A stretch of 64,000 nt of DNA from Dipteris shenzhenensis (lineage: Eukaryota > Polypodiophyta > Polypodiopsida > Gleicheniales): the NCBI GenBank assembly GCA_047967505.1, contig CM106540.1, one strand, 5' to 3'. The notes under the pieces are model-generated. The model saw only the letters and a program-made list of their open reading frames with translations. It was not told where the DNA came from and did not search any database. Position numbers and translations under genes: made by a program. Below, piece after piece: positions 10,931 through 22,230 of the stretch. Position 1 is the stretch's first letter, and each line of letters opens with the position of its first letter.

Positions 10931-10954
10931 TCTCTCTCTCTCTCTCTCTCTCTC
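10931..10954. repeat. (CT)n microsatellite
   Basis: A run of CT dinucleotides lies at the junction between the purine-rich tract and the LINE. It may mark the 5' truncation point of the LINE insertion. Confidence 0.9.
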
Positions 10955-12391
10955 AGGATATTGGAGTACCACATGAGATGCAGTGGGGGATATATGCCTT
11001 ATATGAGATGGTGATGGGCCGAGTTAGAGCACCTAGAGGGCTGTCAGATGCAGTTATGAGTACTATATGCATGAAGCAGGGGTGCCCTCTCTCTCCCACA
11101 CTATTTGGCATATACATTGATGAGCTTTCAGAGTATATCAATAGGATAGGAGGACCTGAAGCCAGCCTAGCAGGAGTGTTGATACCCATACTGCTCTATT
11201 TGGGCTTTGTTCCAGGTAGTAACTTGCATACATAGATTGTGGGATCTACCTAGCTCCAAATATGCACAGTTGGCAATGATATCATCCAGGCAGCTAGCAG
11301 AGGAGGGTCGAACATGGTGCTAGTATGCTCAGCTACAGAGATGGTTTGTAGAGCATGAGTTGACAATGGATGCACTCCCACCCTTTCAATACAGTTTGGA
11401 TTGTTGTCCCAAGTTAACCTGTCTCGCCATGACCGAAACAAGATCGTTAGAGCTGATATTGTCAAGTTGGAGACTGAGAGAACCTGGACTAGACCACATG
11501 AGCCCTTAGGGAAGAAGATGGTACACTACCAAAGCCATTTTCTTCATTTATCTCCAGACGAACTTATAGCCAGGCCAACATACATGGACACACACCTATC
11601 TCATGGGCTACGTAGTATTATTGGCCAAATTCGAACCTCATCACATCAGTTGAGAATAGAGATAGGGAGTTACACCCACACAGCCCCTCAAGATCGGATA
11701 TGTTAGTTATGCTAGTAGCAGGAGGAGACAGAGGAGCATTATGTATGTAGATGCATGGTATATTATGAAATCCAAGGAAGATACCACTATCTATTCAAAA
11801 AGGGATTTGGCCCACTCCATAGGGTGGTGGAGTACGAAGATAAAAAATGCTTGGGTTTATTTTTATCAGAGCTTAAGCGACAAGCTTAAGCGACATAGAG
11901 AGACTTTGTTGGGAGACAGACAGCCGAGACCAGCCCCACCCAGGCAAAGTACACTCAGAGACTTCTTCATTGCCAGCACCTCAGCTAGTTTTATGCCCTC
12001 CCCACCATCAGAAACCCTTGGCGCCACCACCATCTTATCACACATAGGCAGATTGCCACACTCTAGTGGTGTGATTTTGGACCTAGCCATCATCGTATCC
12101 AGGTCACGGAGGCCCAGGCACCCAAGACCCCATGCCCGACACCTATATCTTCATAGGATCTGTGCCATCATTGCCAAACACCAGAAACGTGTGGCACCGA
12201 GATATGAGATCCTAGAGCTGCCCATGATTGGGATTTTTAACATAAGAAGAGTGCAACCTCTGACTGTAAGTACCTTTAGTAGCTCTCAGCCTTCAGCTTA
12301 TTTATTTTGTTGTTCTCTTTGATGAGACAACACTAGCAGATGTATCAAATGTTTTAGTCTCATAGGCCGTTTGGCCTTTTAGAGACATTAA
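10955..12391 (+). pseudogene. 5'-truncated LINE: RT and C-terminal zinc region
   Basis: The first part (10955-11190) reads in one frame through GVPHEMQWGIYALYEMV, KQGCPLSPTLFGIYIDEL and IPILLY. These are non-LTR RT palm motifs. The expected (Y/F)ADD right after LLY is absent, so an internal deletion removed the catalytic box. Later frames carry the C-terminal region: LSPDELIARPTYMDTH (about 11550), then TAPQDRIC with Cys/His pairs near 11690-11740, and LKRHRETLLGDRQPR (about 11883-11930). Stops and frameshifts abound. The 3' UTR ends at GACATTAAA before a (CTAT)n tail. The element is dead and lacks ORF1 and the endonuclease. Confidence 0.8.
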
Positions 12392-12427
12392 ACTATCTAT
12401 CTATCTATCTATCTATCTCTCTCTCTC
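12392..12427 (+). repeat. (CTAT)n then (CT)n tail of LINE
   Basis: About six CTAT repeats followed by CT repeats lie directly after the LINE 3' UTR. Some LINE clades end in short tandem repeats instead of poly-A, so this is read as the element's 3' tail. Confidence 0.75.
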
Positions 12428-14397
12428 CCCCTTCCCTGCCCCCTTTCCCCCAACCCCCACCATGCAGCCCTTATAAGGTGCCAAGCCTTAACATGTAAAA
12501 TTTGATTCTCTAATTTTTTTTGAATTTTTTAAATAATTTTTGTGCGCTTTTAGGTGGATCTCAAATCAATAATGCACTAAAGCACCATAGAGGGTAACAA
12601 GATCAAGAATAATCAAAGCTGGCAAAGCATAGAAGAAAGTGCTTGAAGAAGTATTCTTGGGGATTTTATGGATGGTATGGATTAAAATAAGACCTGAGGC
12701 TATTTGCCACAGTTTATGAGAGCTCAAAAAGATGTGAAGGAGGAGACATTTGTGCAAATGCATCTCATGGGATGTCTTATATGTTACATAAACCTCCAAG
12801 GTAAGGTATTTTTCAATTATCCAAATTCGCACAATGATCCAAATCTATCAATCACAATTACTTATTTCATTATCACGTCATGGGAAAGCCTCCTTCCAAT
12901 AACATTGTATATCAAGCTTGAAAATAGAGCAAGAGAAAATAAAACCCAATCAATATGCCTCTTCTCTAGATTGGGTGCCCATGGATGCCTTACAATTTTT
13001 ATGATTCATTCCTATACATGACATGTATGCTTCAGTACTACAAGAACCTTTAGTGATTGATAGTAGTTAGGTGAACAAAGTATGCCTTTTCTCTAGATTG
13101 GGTGCCCATGGATGCCTTACAATTTTTATGATTCATTCATATACATGACATGTATGCTTCAATACTACAAGAACCTTTAGGGATTGATAGTTAGGTGAAG
13201 AAAGTATAAGCTCAAGGGAGGGATGTTGACTATGTCAAAAGGTGCATGTCTTGAAAGAGAAGTTCGATTGAGAAGGAAAAAACATACTTTAGAAGTGGAG
13301 ACATTGAAGTATGGTGGAATACTATCTTTAAAGACCAAGCCCTCATCCTTGATCCATTCAAGAGCAACACTACGACTTTGTCCAATGCTTTTGTACAGCC
13401 AACATCTTCTCCTCTTTTAGGATAGGCTAGAAAACCTTAGAGTCTACTACTTAAGGTATAAGATTGAATCAATGTACTTGCATGAGAAATGTTTCTTGGT
13501 GTATGATAATCTCGCCAAAGAGAAGAAGAGTTCACTAAAATGTGGGTAGGTTCCATACAATCTTTGAAGGTTGGATATATGATAGAAAATCTTACTCAAA
13601 AGGATCCTCTCAAACATCTGTTCTTGATCACAAAGGTGGTAGAAATTCAAAATTATATGCAAGTGGCTTCCATTGTTTAGCAGTGGTTTGGGACTACACA
13701 TGCAATCCATTGAAAGAAACATATGCTCCTAAATTAGTTGCATATCCAAAAAGGAAAGTGGAAAAATGGGGCACCAAATCATAGCCAACATTGCATGTTC
13801 TTGATCTTGGAGAAGTAGACATACGTGTTAATGAATCAGTAATCGCCACCTAAGGAAAAAGACGATAGGAATCCTTGAGAGTGTTCCATCCTAAGCAACA
13901 TGCTTTCTTCTCTTTTGGTCTCATAGGTTGCAAAATGGAAGGAGCGATATATTTTTTATAAAGACAAAGAGGATGTTCTTGTTAACAATGTCTAGGAAGA
14001 TGGATCATCCATTTCTTAACATCATTGAATCATGCAATGACTTTCATGATGATGAAACTGTAGCTATTGATATAGAAGAGGATGCACTTATAGAGAGAGA
14101 GTGCACAAAAATTTGTGTAGCAATCGCAAAAAATTTTGTTTTCTTTTAAATATCATTGTATTGAAAAATTACCAAACTTGTCAATTGCTTTTATGAAAGT
14201 TAGCAAACTATAAAGACTATGCATTGTGTTTTATAAAATTATGTAAATTTTGATAATCGTTGAAAATTTATATGAAATTACCATTAAAATTAGGCTTTTT
14301 TTTGCATGCTTTGTTTGCATAATGATATTGTGCAATAGTATTTTTTATTAACATAAAATGTGTTAGTATTTCTATTTTTTAAAACAAGGAATATTCC
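12428..14397. other. Unassigned DNA with 127-bp tandem duplication
   Basis: A block of about 127 bp at 12954-13080 is repeated directly at 13081-13207 with few changes; both contain TAGATTGGGTGCCCATGG and ACATGACATGTATGCTTCA. Around it are small open frames (for example 13542-13784 and 13928-14149) that I do not recognise. Sequence from 14150 to 14397 is strongly AT-rich and empty. No splice structure or domain supports a host gene. Confidence 0.6.
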
Positions 14398-14480
14398 TGT
14401 GTAGGCCTCGACGGTGACTTACGTGTCGTGGGGATGCCGATGAGCCATCCACAAGTGTCACTCAAGTTTATCAGATTGTG
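14398..14480 (-). mobile_element. Remnant of gypsy 3' LTR end
   Basis: The sequence TGTGTAGGCCTCGACGGTGACTT at the left corresponds to TGTGCAGGTCTCGATGG at 31359. GCCATCCACAAGTGTCACTCAA (14440-14465) corresponds to the same words at 31461-31483. A segment of about 60 bp is missing between them compared with the right-hand LTR. Beyond about 14470 the two LTRs no longer match, so most of this LTR is deleted or replaced. Confidence 0.7.
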
Positions 14481-17126
14481 TAGGCAATCATTGATGGGGC
14501 GATGGTGGGCGGGGAGATCACAGAGGAGTAAGAGGAGGAGGTAGTTGAAGTGGACCGCTGCTATGACGGTGGGATCGGGTACCAAGCCGTACATCATTGA
14601 ATGAATGGAGGCAGAAGCAAAATCCTTCCTAGGTCATCTCTTTGGGGAAGTTGCACTTTGGGAAGTTCTACAACATATTGGGATCCTTTTGCTGGAGCTC
14701 TTTGAATTCTTCCCAAGTCCATTGCCATTCCATGGGCATATACCGGGTGTGAATTTGGCGATTGGCATGGGCACTATTGTAGTATCACCAAAATTTATCC
14801 AGCTTTAAGAAGGGAAGGTGCCAGCATGGCTGGAGACCACTGGCATTTGCATCGGCCGTTGGGATTGGAGTATCGAGGGCGAGGTTGTATCCTCCTCTTG
14901 TGCGCTTTGGATGCCCCCATTGCCAGTCATCAAAGGAGTGGGTGATGAATTGTGTGAGGGGATGCACTTCTAAGATTTCATAGAGATGGAGGTGGGAGCC
15001 CTCAAGTTGCCGCTTCCAAAGGTGCATAAGCACATTGTCCGACAGCTCTTGAAATGACTCCAAGTCGGGGCGCCATTGGACATTCTCTGCTAGGGGGGAA
15101 GGAGGAGCGGGCGGAGCACCGTCATCTACAATGGGCATGGTGGGCTCCGGCTCTACTATGCCTGTCGATGTTGTCTCTTTAGCTGCCTATGCAAAATTAG
15201 CTGCTTTGAGCAGCGTGTTGAGGCCTCATCAGGAAGGTCGAGCGGTGGAGCGGTAGTGGAGATGGATGTGGAGGTCCCATGCTGTGCAGTGGTGGTGTTA
15301 AAGGTGTTGGAAGAATAATTGGGCAATGTTGTCCGAGGGAGGGGAGGTTGGGTGGCTTGCTGGGTGGTTTGGGTGGGATCCAGAAGAGGTGGTGGTGGAA
15401 TTTCGACAGGTGGGGCGGTAGAATTGAAGATGGTGATGGCTTCCTAGCCTTCTTCCTCGATGAATTCCTTGGGGTATGCTACATGGATTGTTTCAAAATT
15501 TCTCACCAAGGACTCGAGTGAGTCTTGGAGAGCTTGTAGCACCTCGTTAAAGAGGATTATGATGCTGAGGGGGTTGTAAGTAGTGGATTGGAATGCCGCA
15601 AGATGCCCTTGAGACTCGAGGCTCGGCCATCTGTATCCAATCAATGTCTACTTGCAGACTTTTGAGGGTGTAGACCCAGGGGCTTAGTTCCTCGAGCTTT
15701 GCAATTTGCATCACTTCATTGTCCGTTTGGTAAGTCCGTTTGGTAATTAGTGGACTCCGTGATGATGTGGCACCATGCTTGGAAATTCAAAAGGATAGGA
15801 TGGGTGGCTAAATTCTAGAGATCTGACATGCAGAGGAGAGAGAGAAAAGTGGGTTGGAGATATAAATGAAAATATGACATGGAAGCTTGGCCTATAGCTT
15901 GGGCGGACACCATGATTATGTGCTTGTTGTGTGCGGAGAGATGTGCTTGGAGGAGATTTGTTGAGAGTTGTGAGGCCTATTCTTGCCTCCTTTTCAAAAT
16001 TGTTTGTGCAACCTGCAGAAGTTGTGCCATGGCTTTGAATAGGTTTTGTTCCATCAGGTCTACATGTGAGAGCTACTTGGCTAACATGTGGCTATAGCCA
16101 CTAGGTGCCCAATACTGGGGTGCGTTGCAAAACTATAAGATCTCTACTAGGATTTCCCAGGGAGAGGAGGAGGTTCTGATGATGAAGGAGGTGGTCTCTT
16201 GGACTGTCTCGCTGAGACCGAGACATAGGGCATAGTGGGAGTTGTCAGCATGGATTTGGCTCTTGGGTGGAGGCCAATGGTGACTATTTTGTCACCCGAG
16301 AGGTCCTCGATTATGATGGGCTCTTGCTGAACCCTTTTGACTTTGTTTGGAGGATCCGATTGTTTTTGGAGTCATAGTTGTTAGCTCATAAATTCTTGCA
16401 TCTAGCGGTCTTCGTATTGAGCCAGCAACTGGCTTGGATGCGCATGCACAAGGTGGTTGACCGGGGTGGCACTGGGCTCTATCCTTGCTCGCTTGCCCAC
16501 ATTGGTGTTGTTGTTGTACGCCTAGAGGAGCTCTCCTAAGAGTTTCATGTCCAGGTGGCATGGAGGTGTTCTACCACTCTATTGAGGCCTACAATTCTGA
16601 GTGCATCTTGCACCTTTCCTGAAGTGCCGCATAGGCTGCCGTGGTGTGGTAATGGAGGGTGTAATCATGACCCTTGTAGGCGAAGTGCAAGTGAATGATG
16701 CATGCATCTAATTCCTAGAGCCAGGGCTTCTCCAAGTGGTGAGTGCGATTGGGAGCGCACGACATTGTATTTGCCTTCTAAGGGAGGCGAGGTGCGCTTT
16801 CTTAATCTCGAGGGGGGCATGGCTGTTGCTCTCGCACCCTCTTGGGACATCTGTCACTTGAAAACTTCCTCCTCCCCTTGAAAATCTTCAATGGGGAACT
16901 CGAAGGGCATGCGGATTATTGCCAAAGGCATGCTTTGAGGATCAGAGGGGCTAGTGGCTTGTGGAATAAGGTGGGGGTGGAGTTTCAATTTCGTTTCAAA
17001 TTTGAAGAAATCATTTTTGGGATCCATAGGGAAGAGTAGGGGTACTTGAGTAATGAGGGAAATTGTGGAAGAGGAAGAGTGGGAGGACATAAACAAAGTA
17101 TACTGGATGGCAATGGAAGAGGGCAA
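14481..17126 (-). pseudogene. Decayed coding region 3' of gypsy pol
   Basis: Minus-strand open pieces at 17126-16854, 16561-16292, 15644-15444 and 15138-14785 are separated by stops and frameshifts but have the base composition of coding DNA. The last includes WRPDLESFQELSDNVL and WQWGHPKRTRGGYNLAL. I do not recognise these as Gag, Pol or any host family. The position between integrase/PR2 and the 3' LTR fits the extra 3' ORF found in some plant gypsy lineages, which is inference. Confidence 0.4.
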
Positions 17127-17229
17127 GAGGCTGTGAGAATTCTGAAGAAATTTTGCAAGAGTCTAGGGGAAACTACTATGGCGAACGACTTGGTGGGGTA
17201 GGGCCTATTTATATAGATTTTTTATCCCC

Positions 17230-17560
17230 ACGTCTGGCTAGATCTTCAGATGGAGACAATCGGTGGAGTACAACGATGGCAATGGTCGGTGGGGTATGGA
17301 GATGGTGATGGTCGGCACGATATGGAGATGGTCATGACCGGCACGATTCTTTGATGGCAATGGTCGGCATGATTCTTTGATGGTGATGGTTTGCGTGATA
17401 TGACAATGGCGATGGTCGGTGAGATTCTTCAATGGCCGACGGTCGGCATGATATGGAGATGGCTATGAGCAGTGTGATTCTTTAATGGCGACAGTCGGCA
17501 TGATTCTTTGATGGTGACGGTCGGCATGATATGACGATGGTGATGGTCCAGGCATTGGCT
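17230..17560. repeat. Minisatellite, ~28-30-bp GATGG/GGTCGG units
   Basis: About ten to twelve imperfect units alternate GATGGNGATGGTCGG and CATGATTCTTTGATGG or GATATGGAGATGG. The block lies in the gypsy 3' region and would encode a His/Ile/Pro-rich repeat on the minus strand, which is probably not functional. Confidence 0.8.
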
Positions 17561-17834
17561 CTAGTTGAAGTAGCATTGAGCACATAGGATAGCCCCTTGT
17601 ACTTGTTGTTCATGCCTCTCCTGAGTGGAGGACGGCAATGGTGGAAAAATGGGCAATGGCACTGGGTTGCCACTTCAGCTGGCCTTCTTCTCCCTTTGGG
17701 ATTGGACTCTTGTCGAGGGGTTGGAGGTGGATGAGGCTTCCAAACTTCCCTCTTGTGTAACTTTGTTGTTGTGGGGCGGCAAGGGTGGACCTGAAAGAGA
17801 AGGACTTGGTCCACACAGCATGATTACTATTGTT

Positions 17835-18240
17835 CTACCACCATTTGTGAGCAAAGCAGTTCGAGTGCGCCAGTCGATTTGACAATTCACGGTGTAGGAC
17901 CAGGTCCTTCCCAATATGATCTATTTGCCCGTTGCTTCTATGGGGAGAACATAAAAGCATATTTCTACTACTTGGTGAACAATCGTTAGACTTAAATTCA
18001 CAAAACCCAAGGTTTGTATGAGTCGGCTATTGATATCTCTACTGAAGCGATGGTGAGAGTTAGGGGTACTTGTAGCTTTTCCCATACCTCTTGAGAGATG
18101 AAGTTGTGGCTCACTCCCGGATCCACAAGTCCTCTAATGTGAATGTGTGGGACCTGCAATTGAATAAGCAACCTAGCTGGTTCTACTGTTAGCTCATCTA
18201 TTATCTCCACTTGTTCAGTTGTTGCATTAAGTAGTGTCAT
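17835..18240 (-). pseudogene. Second retropepsin-like domain, after integrase
   Basis: The minus-strand frame that encodes the integrase tail continues, after one stop at 18292-18294, into ARLLIQLQVPHIHIRGLVD, then PGVSHNFISQEVWEKL, ISIADSYKP. After a one-base frameshift near 18005 it goes on as LGFVNLSLTIVHQVVEICF, YVLPIEATGK and IILGRTW. This is the retropepsin order: hydrophobic-D-x-G catalytic loop (here DPGV instead of DSGA), NFIS helix, IAD strand, flap, and ILGR(T/D)W. Another protease lies in the normal place upstream of RT. It is unclear whether this is domain capture or recombination with another element; both substitutions and the frameshift make it inactive. Confidence 0.72.
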
Positions 18241-18291
18241 TTGCTTACATTTTCTGAGCTTAGAGTTACGGGCTCTGGCTTCTTTGATGGC

Positions 18292-18530
18292 CTAACGTTT
18301 CATCCTGGCTACTACCTCGGCCTTGAGTTCTTTTTCTCTATGGATGGCTTGAAGGGTAGAGAGTGTGAGTGGCTCATAGTATCTTTTTAATTTGCTCCTA
18401 TTAAGGTCGCCATCCATTTCTGTCCAATCAAGGGTGGCTATTCGGCATGCCCCTTGTGGAGTGATCTCGACCATGCAGTAGGGACCCATACCTCGGTACT
18501 TGAGCTTGAGCTTGGTATTGCAGACATTGT
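18292..18530 (-). pseudogene. Gypsy integrase C-terminal tail
   Basis: The frame reads MGPYCMVEITPQGACRIATL, DGDLNRSKLKRYYEP and a Lys/Glu-rich end. GPY-like and (V/L)N-x-x-x-LKRYY motifs mark the C-terminal domain of non-chromoviral gypsy integrases. It is one frame off from the integrase core, with the shift at about 18490-18545. It ends with a stop at 18292 but the same frame stays open beyond it into the second protease-like domain. Confidence 0.75.
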
Positions 18531-18539
18531 AGAGGAGTG

Positions 18540-19480
18540 CTAAATCTCCCTTCCTAGGTCCTTGTTCTTGAGGTTGCGGTCAAATAACTTTTTGCATCGG
18601 GCCTTTTCTACCCAGAGAGAGTAGATTGCACGCAACCTTGTATCTTGTAACCTTTCGAGGTCAACTAGCCATTCTACTAATGCATTCTCTGTAAGTCTTT
18701 CCTTAACAATAAGGTAGAGGCTAGGTACTACATACTCCATTAACATCACCATCGCCACCTTGAAGGCTAGGCTGAAGGGGGTACAGTGCATGGCCACTTT
18801 GTAGGATGTTGTGTAGGCCCATAATGCTGCTATGAGCTTATGCTCCCAGTTAGTACGATAGGCCTCTACTGTATAGGTGATGATCTTATAACAACTTTTA
18901 TTGGAGCTCTCAGCCAAGCCATTTGCCCTAGGGTAGTATGGCATTGACTTCCTATGTATGATCATAAACTCACTAGTTGAGATTGCTATTGTTTTGTTGA
19001 GGAAATGAGTTCCTCAATTGTTGACTAACTCTAAGGGACATCCAAACCACATGATGCCTTGTTCATAAAAGAATTTGGTGGTGTATCTCGCATCAGCCTT
19101 CATAGTGGCTCTCCCTTCTACCTACTTGATGAAGTAATCGGTGGCCAGGATGATGCATCTAGCCCTGGTTCCCTTAGCTACTGGGCTTATGGGTCCAATA
19201 AAATCGATGCCCCATTTCTCGAAGGGTTGATCGGTCAAGATTTCGATCAAGGGCGTCATGTCCACCTTGTGTGGGATTTGGATACGTTGGCAGGGGTTGC
19301 ACCATTTGATGAATTTGATCGCATCTCCGAAAAGAGTTGGCCACCAAAGGCCAGCTTGGAGCACCTTATTTGCTATAACAAAAGTGGAAAATTGACCTAC
19401 TACGACTCCCAAGTGGTCTTCCTCCAGCATATCGATGTATTCGTGTTGGCACACACATCTTTGCAATATGCCATCCTTGC
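18540..19480 (-). pseudogene. pol: Gypsy integrase core
   Basis: Starting near 19466 the frame shows an HHCC zinc region ending CNPCQRIQIP, but the second His of the expected GGHF is Gln (VGQFS). The first catalytic Asp is kept in WGIDFIGP. The second lies in LVNN-stop-GTHFLN, where Asp has become Asn and the next codon is TGA. The catalytic Glu is kept in YYPRANGLAESSNK. Downstream TTSYKVAMHCTPFSLAF fits the family. RNase H and integrase share one frame, with the stop at about 19120 and another near 19005. The integrase would insert the cDNA; this copy cannot. Confidence 0.9.
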
Positions 19481-19508
19481 CCTTGCGGTATAGTTGTCCT
19501 GCTATTAG

Positions 19509-20300
19509 CTAATATGGCGCTATGTCCTTAATGAGTTTGTGGGCTCTATCCTTCTTAAGGGCTTGGCCAAGGGGTAGGCCATTGGCCAGGTAGTGACCGA
19601 TCTTGATGGCCCATTCTAGGATGATGTTGAGCAAGAAGAAAGAAGCATCTAGGAGGTCATCTTCGACTCCCGTTGGGGCTTCACCATTTGGGATTCTTGA
19701 GAGGTGGTTGGCCAGGACATGGGTTTTCCCTTTATGTACAACGACTATGAAGTCAAACTCCAAAAGGATTAGCATCCACCTGGTGATGCATCCAGTCATG
19801 TAGGGCTTTATTGACCAAGTATAACAATGCTTGGTGGTCCATGAAGAAGACAAACTTGTTAGCCAGTAGTGCCTGAACTTCTTGACGGTGTAGACCATGG
19901 CTAGACCTTTCCTCTCGGTTGTGGTGTAGTTAATCTCAGCCTTGTTTAGTTGGCAGCTCGCAAAGTATACCGGGTAGTCTAGGTTATGATCTCCTGGTTG
20001 TGGGCTAACAAACACCCGATAGAAAAGTTGGAGGAGTCGATATGGACATGGAATATTAGATTCCAATCGGGTGATCTCAACACCGATGCAATAGCTAGAG
20101 CTAGTTTGAGGGTTTAGAAGGACTTCTGGCATTCCTTGGTCCACTCAAAGGATACTAGCAGTTTGTATAATGGGTGGGCTATGTTCCCGTAGAACAAGAT
20201 GAACCTCTCGTATAATAGCCTGTGTGGCCACTAAATCATTGGACTCCCTTGGCGTTGGTGGGGGGTGGTAACTCCAAGATGAGTTTGATTTTATTGTGGT
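19509..20300 (-). pseudogene. pol: Gypsy RNase H
   Basis: The open piece 20144-19509 carries YPVYFASCQLNKAEINYTTT, ERKGLAMVYTVKKFRHYWL, LEFDFIVVVHKGKTHVLANH and LSRIPNG. These match the plant gypsy RNase H order, in which this domain degrades the RNA of the hybrid during reverse transcription. The first part, with the first Asp, lies upstream in another frame (about 20060-20020), so at least one frameshift breaks the domain. It is continuous in frame with the integrase. Confidence 0.88.
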
Positions 20301-20339
20301 CCATAGAGATTCCATTTTGGGACACTATGTAGCCAAGAA

Positions 20340-21080
20340 TGACATTATGTTTGATCTAGAATTGGCACTTAAGAGGGTTCAAGGATATATGGTATAAGTA
20401 GCACTTCTCAAGGATGAGTCTGAGGTACCTAAGGTGGTCACCCCATGTCGAGTTCAGACAGATGTCATCGAAGAAGACTTCCACAAAGTCTCTCAGATAT
20501 TCTTTGAATATCATTATCATCATCCATTGGAAGGTGGTAGGGGCATTGGTTAATCCAAATATCATCACCCTAGCTGCATACACACCCCATCTAGTTGTGA
20601 AGGCCGTTTTAGGTTGGTCTTATAGGTAGACACTTGGTTGTAACCCAAAAACCCATCTAGGAAGCTATAGGCTTCCTTTTTGGCTACCCTTTCCAAAACA
20701 TGTTTCGTGAATGGCAAGGGGTAGTGGTCATGTCTAGTGGTAGCATTAACCTTTTTCAAGTCAATGCATACTCTAATTTTTCCATTTTTCTTTAGGACTA
20801 TCATGATGGGTGATACCGAGTCTGTATGATCAATCTCATATATGAATCCTACATCTATGAGTTTCTGGATTTCCTCCCTCACTATGAGTGCGTATTTCGG
20901 ATTCATAGGGTAGGGGCATTGATGTACTAGCCTAGCATCATCTAGCATAGGGATTGTGTGTTGAAGGCACCCCTTTCATGTCAGTGTACTTCCAGGCCAT
21001 GCGGTCTTTGTACTCTTGTAGGAGATCTATTAAAGTGTTCTCCTCATTGGGGGTGAGATCATCGACGACAACAAATATGG
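20340..21080 (-). pseudogene. pol: Gypsy reverse transcriptase
   Basis: The leading DDLTPNEENTLIDLLQEYKD block (about 21075) precedes EEIQKLIDVGFIYEI, VLKKNGKIRVCIDLKKVNA and YSFLDGFLGYNQV. After a frameshift near 20580 come IFGLTNAPTTFQWMM and VEVFFDDI. The catalytic Asp of SFLDG and the Asp pair of FFDD (usually YVDD/FMDD) are kept. HPLKCQF-like LNPLKCQF ends the thumb. The domain copies element RNA into DNA; here it is broken by the frameshift. Confidence 0.9.
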
Positions 21081-21841
21081 GTTGGGGGTCCTTCCCTTCC
21101 GGGGCTAGGTTTAACTCCTTGACCGGGGCTGGCCCATCGTACCCTTGGGATCACCCATCTTCCCAAGACCTCTTGAACTATTGGTATAATATCTTGCGAT
21201 CTTGAATTATGTAGGCCTTGTAATGGGATGGTACCTATTGTAGCTCCTCTTTTTCTTCAGCCACCTCCTTTATTTCTATCGAAGCAATGGTCCTTTTGGC
21301 CTTAGCCGAGATTTTGGATACAGGGAGTTTCGAACCTAAAGGGAGCTCTTCCATTGCACTTATAGAGCCGACGGGGGAGGTTATCTAACTCACCCTGGCT
21401 CCCCAATTGGAGGAGAACTCATGGTGAGCAATCGTGGAACCCATGTATGATATCCAGTGGAGATCATATTTTACCCTTACAGTTCCCTTGCTTATTGGGC
21501 TTTGAGCATTTGAGCATGTTAAACATTCTTAGGGGAACCACCGGGGTCAGACCCTCGAGCTCTGGGGTGGTGATCTGGAACCCTATTCTCTCTCGAACAT
21601 CTATATTGGCTAAGATGTGCATTCAATTTTGAGAGAATTCTGGCTCAAGAAGAGGTGCATACCAAAACTCATTAGACTTCTTTTCATCCTCTTCCCTGTC
21701 ATAGGGTTGGAATAGCCTCATGGAGGTGGCTCGGGCAGTGATGTCAAATTCTGTGGGAAAAAGGTGTTCCGATAATGGGTGGGCCTTGTATGTGTGCAAG
21801 TCCATTCACATGATTTTCTCTTATTAGTACGCTAGTCATGC

Positions 21842-22100
21842 ATGAGCCCAGACATTCGTAAGAAGGCCTTGCCTAGGATAGCTTCATATCCCACCTATCG
21901 AGTGAAGTCCATGACTGCAAACCTAATAGGGTACATGAATCCAAATACCTTAATGTTTATGCCAGTAAGCACTCCTAAGGGCTCGGTAGTTCCACCATCG
22001 ATGAACTTTGCTCCTCCATCCAGGATGGCATCAACCTTTTGGTGTTGATAGATCATGTGGATAGCGGCGTTCATGTCATCACCCTCAAAGTACTGGCCTA
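21842..22100 (-). pseudogene. pol: Gypsy aspartic protease, canonical position
   Basis: Minus-strand translation gives QKVDAILDGGAKFIDGG, LGVLTGINIKVFGFMYPI, FAVMDFTR, a stop (21899 region), then GYEAILGKAFLRMSGLMHD. The DGGA catalytic loop and the ILG(K/R)xxLR end are typical of plant non-chromoviral gypsy proteases. About 20 residues expected after DGGA are missing. It lies upstream of RT, the usual position, and is about 100 bp from the copia insertion. Confidence 0.8.
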
Positions 22101-22230
22101 GCTTGTTGATGGGAACCTTGGTAGGTTATGCCACTTATCGGACGATGATTGGTTGGGCTTAGGGTTGGTAGGGCCTGGGGCAAGAGCAGTCTGTTCATCC
22201 GATTGGATAGATCACACCATAGGATGGGAT

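Noticed and set aside
9695-10974. Long open frames (up to about 220 codons) rich in Ser/Pro/Leu or Arg/Glu/Gly
   Set aside because: They arise because purine-rich and pyrimidine-rich strands lack stop codons; no domain or codon signal supports a protein.
14398-14480. Complete 3' LTR and target duplication for the gypsy
   Set aside because: Only about 80 bp match the other LTR and the flanks ATTCC and AGGCT differ, so a full LTR pair cannot be claimed.
18540-22200. Plus-strand open frames over this interval
   Set aside because: They are antisense shadows of the gypsy pol on the minus strand.
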